From an uncultured Tenacibaculum sp. (GTDB lineage: Bacteria > Bacteroidota > Bacteroidia > Flavobacteriales > Flavobacteriaceae): DNA of 64,000 nt. The DNA lies in assembly GCA_947493285.1 (NCBI GenBank), contig CANLQH010000002.1, positions 124,001 to 188,000 of the forward strand, in the 5' to 3' direction. The notes beneath the pieces are model-generated. The model was given only the letters and a program-made list of their open reading frames with translations, did no database searches and was not told the DNA's origin. Positions 7,827 through 15,315 of this stretch are shown here, piece by piece. A program made the translations under genes and the position numbers. Position 1 is the stretch's first letter; each line of letters starts with the position of its first letter.

Positions 7827-7908
7827 TACGGGCAGGGAGACTCGAACTCCCACACCTTTCGGCACTAGATCCTAAGTCTAGCGTGTCTACCAATTCCACC
7901 ACGCCCGC
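7827..7908 (-). tRNA. tRNA-Leu(UAG)
   Basis: On the minus strand the 82-nt gene starts GCGGGCG and folds into a class II cloverleaf. The D arm contains GGTGGAATTGGTAGACAC; the anticodon stem-loop CTAGA-CTTAGGA-TCTAG carries anticodon TAG, reading CUA. A long variable arm around CCGAAAGG, typical of Leu, and the T arm GGGAG-TTCGAGT-CTCCC follow. The acceptor stem pairs fully if two G-U pairs (positions 1-72 and 7-66) are allowed; discriminator is A. CCA is not encoded, so it must be added by the nucleotidyltransferase. Confidence 0.97.
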
Positions 7909-7928
7909 ATTCTTTGAATTTGTGGATG

Positions 7929-7958
7929 CAAATATAAACAATACTTGTAAACTACAAA
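7929..7958 (-). promoter_or_regulatory. Promoter of tRNA-Leu
   Basis: Minus strand carries TTTG (7955-7958), an 18-nt spacer and TATATTTG (7929-7936), an almost ideal Bacteroidota -33/-7 pair, with start about 15 nt before the mature tRNA. Confidence 0.75.
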
Positions 7959-7979
7959 GAACATGCATAATATTTTTAT

Positions 7980-7987
7980 TATTTTTG
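7980..7987 (+). promoter_or_regulatory. -7 promoter element of M20 dipeptidase gene
   Basis: TATTTTTG, perfect consensus, 21 nt before ATG 8009. It lies downstream of in-frame ATGs further up, which rules those out as starts. Confidence 0.65.
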
Positions 7988-8008
7988 AAGCTCACTAATT
8001 CACAACAC

Positions 8009-9397
8009 ATGCAAAACGTAAAAGAATATATTTCTCAACATAAAGATAGGTTTATTAATGAGCTTATCGAGCTATTAAAAATCCCTTCTGTAAGTGCTGA
8101 TCCAGCATATAATCAAGATGTATTAAACACAGCTGATGCTGTAAAAGAAAGCTTAGAAAAAGCAGGGTGCGACAAAGTAGAAATTTGTGAAACTCCTGGT
8201 TATCCAATTGTATATGGTGAAAAAATAATCGATCCAAATTTACCAACAGTTTTAGTATATGGTCATTACGATGTACAACCTGCAGATCCAATTGAATTAT
8301 GGGATTCACCTGCATTTGAACCCGTAATTAAAAAGACTGATATTCATCCTGAAGGAGCAATTTTTGCTCGTGGAGCTTGTGATGACAAAGGACAAATGTA
8401 CATGCATGTTAAAGCGCTAGAGTACATGACTTCTACAGGAAACTTGCCTTGTAATGTTAAATTCATGATTGAAGGTGAAGAAGAAGTTGGTTCAGAAAGT
8501 TTAGCTTGGTTTGTACCAAGAAATAAAGAAAAATTAGCTAATGACGTGATTTTAATTTCTGATACAGGAATGATTGCAAACGACATACCATCTATTACTA
8601 CGGGTTTACGTGGTTTAAGTTATGTTGAAGTAGAAGTTACAGGTCCTAATAGAGATTTACATTCTGGTTTATATGGTGGTGCTGTTGCAAATCCTATCAA
8701 TATTTTAACACAAATGATTGCTTCTCTACATGACGAAAACAATCACATTACCATTCCTGGTTTTTACGATAAGGTTGAAGAATTATCTCGTGAAGAACGT
8801 GATGAAATGGCAAAAGCTCCTTTTTCTTTAGAAGAATATAAAGCTGCTTTAGATATAGAAGAGGTACATGGAGAAACAGGATATACAACGAACGAACGTA
8901 ATTCTATTCGCCCTACATTAGATGTTAATGGTATTTGGGGAGGATATACTGGTGAAGGTGCTAAGACGGTTATTGCCTCTAAAGCATATGCTAAAATATC
9001 GATGCGTTTAGTTCCTGGTCAAGAATGGGAAGAAATAACTGAATTGTTTAAAAAACATTTTGAAAGCATTGCACCAAAATCTGTAAAAGTAGTTGTAAAG
9101 CCTCACCATGGTGGACAAGGTTATGTAACTCCTATTGACAGTATTGGCTATCAAGCAGCTAGTAAAGCATATGAAGAAACATTTGGAGTTACTCCAATTC
9201 CACAAAGAAGCGGAGGTAGTATTCCTATCGTTGCTTTATTTGAACAAGAATTGAAAAGTAAAACTATTTTAATGGGATTCGGATTAAATTCTGATGCTAT
9301 TCATTCACCAAATGAGCATTTTGGGGTATGGAATTACTTAAAAGGAATAGAAACCATTCCTCATTTCTACAAACATTTTACTGAATTATCAAAATAA
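8009..9397 (+). CDS. Dipeptidase, peptidase family M20
   Basis: Zinc-dependent exopeptidase, cytoplasmic, probably cleaving dipeptides (PepV/carnosinase-like branch). The start at 8009 gives 462 residues and begins MQNVKEYISQHKDRF; the frame is open upstream but runs through the tRNA gene and promoter, so the longer form is rejected. Metal-site motifs are present: VLVYGHYDVQP (His and the following Asp), ARGACDDKGQ (bridging Asp), the GEEEVGSE catalytic Glu pair, and a C-terminal GLNSDAIHSPNEHF His. A lid or dimerisation domain lies between about residues 200 and 360. No signal peptide. Monocistronic, followed by a terminator. Confidence 0.93.
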   Translation: MQNVKEYISQHKDRFINELIELLKIPSVSADPAYNQDVLNTADAVKESLEKAGCDKVEICETPGYPIVYGEKIIDPNLPTVLVYGHYDVQPADPIELWDSPAFEPVIKKTDIHPEGAIFARGACDDKGQMYMHVKALEYMTSTGNLPCNVKFMIEGEEEVGSESLAWFVPRNKEKLANDVILISDTGMIANDIPSITTGLRGLSYVEVEVTGPNRDLHSGLYGGAVANPINILTQMIASLHDENNHITIPGFYDKVEELSREERDEMAKAPFSLEEYKAALDIEEVHGETGYTTNERNSIRPTLDVNGIWGGYTGEGAKTVIASKAYAKISMRLVPGQEWEEITELFKKHFESIAPKSVKVVVKPHHGGQGYVTPIDSIGYQAASKAYEETFGVTPIPQRSGGSIPIVALFEQELKSKTILMGFGLNSDAIHSPNEHFGVWNYLKGIETIPHFYKHFTELSK

Positions 9398-9420
9398 TTC
9401 ACACGCTACAACACTAGTAA

Positions 9421-9457
9421 AATAGCCTTGAATAAGTTTTCAAGGCTATTTTTTTAC
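9421..9457 (+). terminator. Terminator after M20 dipeptidase gene
   Basis: AATAGCCTTGAA pairs with TTCAAGGCTATT, followed by TTTTTTA. Confidence 0.9.
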
Positions 9458-9470
9458 ACCAAAAACTTAC

Positions 9471-9533
9471 TCTACACTTGTAGAATATATTTTTTATCTC
9501 TACATTTGTAGAGTTAATTCTAATTATGTAGAG
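9471..9533 (+). promoter_or_regulatory. BlaI/MecI-type operators overlapping the promoter
   Basis: Two near-identical dyads, TCTACACTTGTAGA at 9471-9484 and CTCTACATTTGTAGAG at 9498-9513, match the TACA...TGTA operators of BlaI/MecI repressors; their centres are 28 bp apart. A third half-site ATGTAGAG abuts the start codon (9526-9533). The second dyad contains TACATTTG, a perfect -7 element, so repressor binding would cover the promoter and give autoregulation. Confidence 0.75.
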
Positions 9534-9902
9534 ATGCAATTATCAAAAACCGAAGAACAAGTAATGCAATATTTATGGAAACTTAAAAAAGGTTTCATGA
9601 AAGATATATTAGCAGAATTTCCAGAACCTAAACCAGCAACAACAACTGTAGCAACATTACTTAAAAGAATGAACGACAAAGGTTTTGTAAATTATAAATT
9701 ATTTGGAAAATCAAGAGAGTATTATCCAGTAGTTAAAAAATCAGATTACTTTTCTAAACACGTAAACAGATTGATAAAAAACTTCTTTAATAATTCTGCA
9801 AGCCAATTTGCTTCATTTTTTACTGAAAAAACAGATTTATCAGTTTCTGAATTAGAAGAATTAAAAAAAATTATTGATAGTCAAATTAAAAAACAACAGT
9901 AA
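9534..9902 (+). CDS. BlaI/MecI family transcriptional repressor
   Basis: Winged-helix repressor of 122 residues, DNA-binding half at about 1-75 (LSKTEEQVMQYLWKLKKGFMKDIL ... TTTVATLLKRMNDKGFV, the recognition helix) and a helical dimerisation half that in classical systems is cut by the sensor protease. It is translationally coupled (TAATG overlap) to an M56 metalloprotease-like sensor, the typical blaI-blaR1 arrangement. In Bacteroidota such pairs usually do not sit beside beta-lactamases, and none is seen here. Autoregulation is inferred from two TACA-TGTA dyads in its promoter. Confidence 0.93.
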   Translation: MQLSKTEEQVMQYLWKLKKGFMKDILAEFPEPKPATTTVATLLKRMNDKGFVNYKLFGKSREYYPVVKKSDYFSKHVNRLIKNFFNNSASQFASFFTEKTDLSVSELEELKKIIDSQIKKQQ

Positions 9903-12136
9903 TGATTGCTTATTTTTTAAAATCTTTTATCTGTTTAGCATTGCTATTAGCTTTTTACCACCTGGTTTTAGAGCGTGAAAAAATGCATCAATTTAATCGT
10001 TTCTATTTATTAGGTAGTATTCTATTTTCTTTTATTGCTCCGTTATATAAGATATACATTGAAGTATCACAAACAATAGTTGAAGACACTCAGCCTTTAG
10101 TGCTAGATTACCCTATTCCTACAGAAATTACAGAACCTGTACAGGAAACAAACTATATGCAATATGCTCTTTTTGTGTATCTAACAATATCGCTTATTCT
10201 AACAATTAGATTTATAAAAAACTTAGTTGCTATATATCTTAAAACAAAGCAGCAAAAAATAAAAAAGGGTAAAGCAATTTTAGTTTTAGTAGACGACTTA
10301 ATAAGTCCACATACTTTTTGGAACTATATTTTCATCAATAAAGAAGAATATTATTCTAATAAAATTGAAACAGAACTTTATACACACGAATTAACACATG
10401 CACTCCAAAAACACACTTTTGACATACTTTTAATTGAAGTATTACAAATTGTTTTTTGGATAAACCCTACATACATATTACTTAAAAAAGCTATTAAATT
10501 AAATCATGAATTTTTAGCTGACAGTAATGTAATTACCAAACATAAAAACACTTCCGAGTATCAATATTTATTATTAAACAGAGCTGCTTGGAACAACGAA
10601 TATTACTTGGCCAGTAATTTGAATTATTTATTAACTAAAAAAAGATTACTAATGATGACAAAGCAAAGTTCTCGAACAAAAATCTTGTTTAAAAAACTGG
10701 CAGTAATACCAGTATTAGCGGGATTTACTTTCCTTTTTGCCGAAAGAGTTAAAGCAGAAAATTCAGAAATTAAATATATTGACTCTGAAGTTATTGATAA
10801 ACAAAAGGGTAAAGAAAATTCTACTTCAATATTTAAAGACATTAATGATAAACTTAAAAATGTTAATTCTTTAAAGTTAAGTATTGTTAAAAAAGACACT
10901 TTTTCTATCAAACTAACTAATGGAGAGACAATAAAGGTTTGGGAAACTAACGACTCTATTCCTAAGCATAGAAGAGTTATAAATCGCCATAAAGGTACAT
11001 TTATGTATACTGATAAAAATGGTAAGGTTGTCTCTAAAAAAATATCAGAATTAACGGATGAGGAGAAGAAAATGATTCCACCACCTCCACCACCAGTTGG
11101 CTTGGTAAAGAAAACCGTAAGTAAAAATTTACTTGACAAATTAAAAAACTCAAAAAAATACGCGGTTTGGATTGATGGAAAAGCAATAAACAATAATGTT
11201 TTAAATAATTATAAACCTTCCGATTTTTATAATTACATGGAAAGTTTTGTGCACAAAAATGCTAGAAGCAAACGTTTCCCCCAAGAATATCAATATCAAT
11301 TAAATACTAAAAAACATATTGACAAAAGAAGAAAACACTTACCTCCTCCGCCACCAAAACCTAAAACAAAAGTTTTAGCTCCACCTCCTCCTAAAACTGG
11401 TTTTTATGAAAGTAACGGACAAAAACTTTACTATGTACAAAAAGGAAAGAAATTCACTTTTTATAATAAATACGGACAAGTTGTTACAAAACAAGGAAAA
11501 GTTATAAACCCAGAGCAAACTGCTTCAGATAAAGTTATACCAGGTCAAAATATAACTAAAGTATATAAAGACAATAAAGTAGTAACTCGATTCAAAAACA
11601 CGAGTCTACCACCACCTCCACCTAAAGCTAATTTTCCGGAGGTGAAAAAAGGAGAAAACTCAAATATCCCTAAACCTAAGACAACTCAAGTAAAAACAAA
11701 AAGTAACTGGGTAGTAGGAAATGAAGTATATGTTATCGAAGATGTAAATACTGAGACATTATCTTCTGATAATAACAACTATGATTTACCTCAATCATCT
11801 AAAACAAAAAAAGAAAATAAATGGGTAGTAGGAGACGAAGTACATGTTGTAGAAGATATAAATACCGAAACTGGAACCATTTATAAAAGAAAAGACATAA
11901 TTAAAAAACCAACATCTAATGAATATCCTGAATTCATAAAACTAGATGAAAATTTAAAAAAAAATTATTTCATAGAGGATAAAAGAACAACTAAAAAAGA
12001 ATTCTACAACCTTATTAAAAATAATAAAGAGTATCATTTTGGTTCCTCATACACTGATAAAGAAAAAAGTGCTCTAAACATGTATATTTCTAAAAACGAA
12101 AATAAAATTATAGCATTAATGAAAAAGGGATATTAA
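9902..12136 (+). CDS. BlaR1/MecR1-like M56 membrane metallopeptidase with proline-rich repeat C-terminus
   Basis: Partner sensor of the BlaI-type repressor. N-terminal membrane segments lie near residues 7-23, 35-52 and 88-110. The cytoplasmic zinc protease has HELTH at 162-166 and a third-ligand region NHEFLAD (Glu203). A further membrane segment at about 262-281 leads to an external region. Unlike BlaR1 there is no penicillin-binding domain. The 460-residue C-terminus carries three polyproline linkers (392-398, 480-497, 569-574), a TonB-like or beta-rich FYESNGQKLYYVQKG segment, and a duplicated motif WVVGxEVxVxEDxNTET at 603-619 and 641-657. It probably senses an envelope signal and cleaves the repressor; the ligand is unknown. 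Confidence 0.85.
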   Translation: MIAYFLKSFICLALLLAFYHLVLEREKMHQFNRFYLLGSILFSFIAPLYKIYIEVSQTIVEDTQPLVLDYPIPTEITEPVQETNYMQYALFVYLTISLILTIRFIKNLVAIYLKTKQQKIKKGKAILVLVDDLISPHTFWNYIFINKEEYYSNKIETELYTHELTHALQKHTFDILLIEVLQIVFWINPTYILLKKAIKLNHEFLADSNVITKHKNTSEYQYLLLNRAAWNNEYYLASNLNYLLTKKRLLMMTKQSSRTKILFKKLAVIPVLAGFTFLFAERVKAENSEIKYIDSEVIDKQKGKENSTSIFKDINDKLKNVNSLKLSIVKKDTFSIKLTNGETIKVWETNDSIPKHRRVINRHKGTFMYTDKNGKVVSKKISELTDEEKKMIPPPPPPVGLVKKTVSKNLLDKLKNSKKYAVWIDGKAINNNVLNNYKPSDFYNYMESFVHKNARSKRFPQEYQYQLNTKKHIDKRRKHLPPPPPKPKTKVLAPPPPKTGFYESNGQKLYYVQKGKKFTFYNKYGQVVTKQGKVINPEQTASDKVIPGQNITKVYKDNKVVTRFKNTSLPPPPPKANFPEVKKGENSNIPKPKTTQVKTKSNWVVGNEVYVIEDVNTETLSSDNNNYDLPQSSKTKKENKWVVGDEVHVVEDINTETGTIYKRKDIIKKPTSNEYPEFIKLDENLKKNYFIEDKRTTKKEFYNLIKNNKEYHFGSSYTDKEKSALNMYISKNENKIIALMKKGY

Positions 12137-12145
12137 AAAAACTGT

Positions 12146-12176
12146 TAAAAGCCTCACAATGTGAGGCTTTTTTGTA
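12146..12176 (+). terminator. Terminator after M56 gene
   Basis: AAAAGCCTCACA, loop AT, GTGAGGCTTTT and T-run. Confidence 0.88.
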
Positions 12177-12220
12177 ACATTATATAAAAACACTCGTTCT
12201 TATTGTATAAGCTTATATAC

Positions 12221-13321
12221 ATGATCAAAGATTTTTTCCTTCTATGCGCTGGTGTGGATCAAAATTTAATTAAAAAATGCTCTAACGGAGAGCAAAATAA
12301 ATATGCCGGAATTGGCGCTACTGTTTTTTTTACTGCTTTAATGGCAACCATAGCTTGTAGCTATGCATTATTTACAGTTTTTGATAATATTTACACTGCC
12401 ATATTTTTCGGAATTCTTTGGGGGTTATTAATTTTTAATTTGGATCGATTTATTGTTTCTACTATTAAAAAAAGAGATTCTAAACGTCAAGAAGTTTTAC
12501 AAGTTATCCCAAGGTTATTATTGGCTATGATTATCGCAATTGTAATTTCTAAACCTTTAGAATTAAAGATTTTCGAAAAAGAAATTAATCAAGTTTTGTT
12601 AACCGAAAAAAACCAAATGACTTTAGATAACAAAACACAAATAGCACAACAATTCACTCCTGAAATAACAAATATTGAAACTGATATTATTGCTTTAAAA
12701 GAAGAAATAACTGCAAAAGAAAATGAAGTAAATAATCTTTATGAAACCTATATTTCAGAGGCAGAAGGTAGAAAAGGAACTAAATTACTTGGAAAAGGTC
12801 CTGTTTATAAAGAAAAACGTGAAAAGCACGATGCAGCTTTAAAAGAATTAAGCCAGTTAAAAGCTGATAATAACGAAAAAATAAAAGCTAAAGAAGCAAC
12901 TGTCGTTAACTTAGTTCAACAACAAAAAGATACAGAGAGTAAAACACAGCCTATAATATCAAATTTTAATGGCTTAATGGCTCGTATTAATGCCTTAAAC
13001 AAACTCCCTTGGCTGCCTTCTTTTTTTATTTTCCTATTGTTTTTAGCAATAGAAACCGCTCCAATTTTCACAAAACTTATAAGCTCTAAAGGAGAGTATG
13101 ATTTTAAATTAGAAAATGAAGAATCAATCGTAAAAACATGGATTCAACAGCAAGTACACCAAAGAAACGCTATTTTAAAAACTGATATCGATCTTAACGA
13201 AAAAATATATTCTGATTTAAAAACTGAAGAAGAACTTTATAATTACAAACAAAAAATGGCTCGTAACCTTATGAAGTTACAAGCTGATTCTTTTTATAAA
13301 AACCAACAAGAGACTTTATAA
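12221..13321 (+). CDS. DUF4407 membrane protein with coiled coil
   Basis: I choose ATG 12221 (MIKDFFLLCAGVDQNLIKKC) over the in-frame TTG at 12203. The 366-residue product matches the DUF4407 family. It has two close hydrophobic segments near residues 26-70, a third near 95-115, a long charged coiled-coil stretch (about 125-245, rich in Glu/Lys/Gln), a fourth membrane segment (LPSFFIFLLFLAIETAPIF, about 265-285) and a cytoplasmic tail. The FNLDRFIV and SKPLELKIFEKEI motifs are family features. No biochemical function is known to me. It lies between the sensor gene and the DUF3857 cluster but has its own upstream terminator. Confidence 0.88.
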   Translation: MIKDFFLLCAGVDQNLIKKCSNGEQNKYAGIGATVFFTALMATIACSYALFTVFDNIYTAIFFGILWGLLIFNLDRFIVSTIKKRDSKRQEVLQVIPRLLLAMIIAIVISKPLELKIFEKEINQVLLTEKNQMTLDNKTQIAQQFTPEITNIETDIIALKEEITAKENEVNNLYETYISEAEGRKGTKLLGKGPVYKEKREKHDAALKELSQLKADNNEKIKAKEATVVNLVQQQKDTESKTQPIISNFNGLMARINALNKLPWLPSFFIFLLFLAIETAPIFTKLISSKGEYDFKLENEESIVKTWIQQQVHQRNAILKTDIDLNEKIYSDLKTEEELYNYKQKMARNLMKLQADSFYKNQQETL

Positions 13322-13349
13322 AGCAATTGCATTTCTTTCATAACTAAAT

Positions 13350-13357
13350 TATTTTTG
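13350..13357 (+). promoter_or_regulatory. -7 promoter element of DUF3857 operon
   Basis: TATTTTTG, perfect consensus, 37 nt before ATG 13395. Confidence 0.6.
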
Positions 13358-13394
13358 CTTTTTTTGCTAAAAAGAAAACAAAGTAATTAATTGC

Positions 13395-15308
13395 ATGAAA
13401 AAATACTACCCTGCCATTTTAATGGCTTTATTGTTATGTCTTAACATATCTGCACAAAAAACCAACTCAAAACTTTCTTCCTTATTAATTTCCAAAGAAT
13501 TAACAGAAAACGCTAATGCTGTTATTAGACAAAATATAATCACTATTGATATTTTATCATCAAGTAAAATGTCTGTAAAACAAAAAAGGGTCGTAACAGT
13601 ATTAAATAAACTTGGTAAAGATCATGTAGATGCATATAAACACTATAATAACGATACTAAAATAATAACGCTTAATGCAACTATTTATGATGCACTTGGT
13701 AATAGAGTTAAAAAATATTCAAAAAAAGACTTTCAAGACGTAAGTGCTATTGATGGAGGAACTCTATATTCGGATTCAAGAATAAAATATCTAGAGTATA
13801 CTCCTACTTCTTATCCATATACTGTTGTTTTTGAATCTGAATATAATAATTCATCAACTGGTTTTATTCCTAAATGGTTTCCTATAGAAAACTATAATTT
13901 ATCTGTAGAAGAGAGCGTATATAAATTAAACAACCCTCAAAACATTTCATTTAGAAAAAGAGAAAAAAACTTTGAGGGTTTTAGTGTCAAGAATTCATCA
14001 AGTGATTATAGTTTAAACTATTCTATATCCAACCAAAAAGCCATTAGATACGAAAAGTACAGTATTAATTTTGAAGATTTCCTTCCTAATCTCTCAGTTT
14101 CACTTGATCAATTTAGCCTAAAAGGTGTAAATGGCACAGCAAAGAATTGGGATGAATTTGGAAAATGGATGTATAATAATTTAATCATAGGAAGAAATGA
14201 ATTACCTACTTCAACAACTGTAAAAATTAATGACTTAGTTAAAAATATAGATGACCCTATAGAAAAAGCAAAAATTGTATATGATTTTGTGCAAAAGAAG
14301 ACTAGATATATTAGTGTTCAAGTAGATATTGGTGGCTGGGAGCCGATTGCTGCAAATAAGGTAGATGAGGTAAGTTACGGTGATTGTAAAGGTTTAACTA
14401 ATTATACAAAAGCTTTACTAGATGCTGTAGGAGTAGAATCTCATCATGCTATTGTCTATGCAAAAAAAATTAAAAATATAGATTCAGATTTTACCTCACT
14501 CCAAGGAAACCACATGATACTAAACATCCCAAATAATGGTAAAGACGTTTGGTTAGAATGCACAAGCCAAACTATGCCTTTTGGTTTCTTAGGAGACTTT
14601 ACCGACGATAGAGATGTTTTAGTGATAACACCTGAAGGTGGTGTTATTAAAAGAACTCCTGCTTATATAAATCAAAACAATTTACAATCAATTAAAGCAG
14701 ATATTACTCTTTTACCAAATGGATACCTTTTAGCTTCTTTAACTAGAACTTCTAAAGGAACACAATACGATGATAAAACTACTATAGAAAGTTTTACTAA
14801 AAAAGAACTTGATAAATATTACAAAGTTAACGTTTGGGATTATAACAATAATTTAGAAATTGTGAATTCTAAACTTAGAAACAATAAAGAGAAAATTGAA
14901 TTTACCGAAAGACTAGATGTTAACATTGAAAGCTTTGCTAAAGTTAGAGATAGTAGTTATTTATTTAAACTGAATGTATTTAATCGAATTACTGGAGTTC
15001 CTAAAAGGTATAGAAACAGAAAAAGATCTTTACAAATTGATAGAGGTTTTATAGATAAAGATGAATTTACCTTTAAAATCCCTAATGGTTATTCAATTAT
15101 AAACTTACCTCAAAATAAAAATATAGATAATAAATTCGGTACTTATAAATTAAGCTTTGAAAAAATAGACGACACTACATTAAAATATGAAAGAGTATTT
15201 TCTCTTAAAAAAGGAACCCATCCAAAAGAAGATTACAAAGCTTATCGAAAATTTCGGAAAACAGTTGCTAAATACGATAATCTTAGAACAGAATTAATTA
15301 AGGACTAA
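13395..15308 (+). CDS. Secreted DUF3857 / transglutaminase-like protein, catalytic triad intact
   Basis: 637 residues with a signal peptide ending about SAQ21. A DUF3857 beta domain (about 55-235) precedes a transglutaminase-like cysteine-peptidase fold (about 275-400) and a C-terminal beta region. Catalytic positions are present: Cys331 in SYGDCKGL, His373 in GNHMI and an acidic residue, Glu388, in WLECTS in place of Asp. It may act as a periplasmic peptidase or amidase; substrate unknown. First of three tandem paralogues, with the next gene 7 nt downstream, so a single operon is likely. Confidence 0.88.
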   Translation: MKKYYPAILMALLLCLNISAQKTNSKLSSLLISKELTENANAVIRQNIITIDILSSSKMSVKQKRVVTVLNKLGKDHVDAYKHYNNDTKIITLNATIYDALGNRVKKYSKKDFQDVSAIDGGTLYSDSRIKYLEYTPTSYPYTVVFESEYNNSSTGFIPKWFPIENYNLSVEESVYKLNNPQNISFRKREKNFEGFSVKNSSSDYSLNYSISNQKAIRYEKYSINFEDFLPNLSVSLDQFSLKGVNGTAKNWDEFGKWMYNNLIIGRNELPTSTTVKINDLVKNIDDPIEKAKIVYDFVQKKTRYISVQVDIGGWEPIAANKVDEVSYGDCKGLTNYTKALLDAVGVESHHAIVYAKKIKNIDSDFTSLQGNHMILNIPNNGKDVWLECTSQTMPFGFLGDFTDDRDVLVITPEGGVIKRTPAYINQNNLQSIKADITLLPNGYLLASLTRTSKGTQYDDKTTIESFTKKELDKYYKVNVWDYNNNLEIVNSKLRNNKEKIEFTERLDVNIESFAKVRDSSYLFKLNVFNRITGVPKRYRNRKRSLQIDRGFIDKDEFTFKIPNGYSIINLPQNKNIDNKFGTYKLSFEKIDDTTLKYERVFSLKKGTHPKEDYKAYRKFRKTVAKYDNLRTELIKD

Positions 15309-15315
15309 AAACACT

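Noticed and set aside
7883..8008. Upstream in-frame extension of the M20 dipeptidase
   Set aside because: It crosses the tRNA-Leu gene and two promoter boxes; the enzyme family starts at the Met at 8009.
10624..11193. 189-codon minus-strand frame inside the M56 gene
   Set aside because: Antisense shadow; its poly-Gly stretch is just the reverse of the polyproline codons.
10975..11640. Repeated CCACCTCC-rich tracts suggestive of a tandem repeat or CRISPR
   Set aside because: They are in-frame polyproline codons at irregular spacing, not spacer-separated repeats.
9902..12136. Beta-lactam resistance sensor (true BlaR1)
   Set aside because: The penicillin-binding sensor domain is absent and no beta-lactamase gene is nearby; only the M56/BlaI logic is supported.
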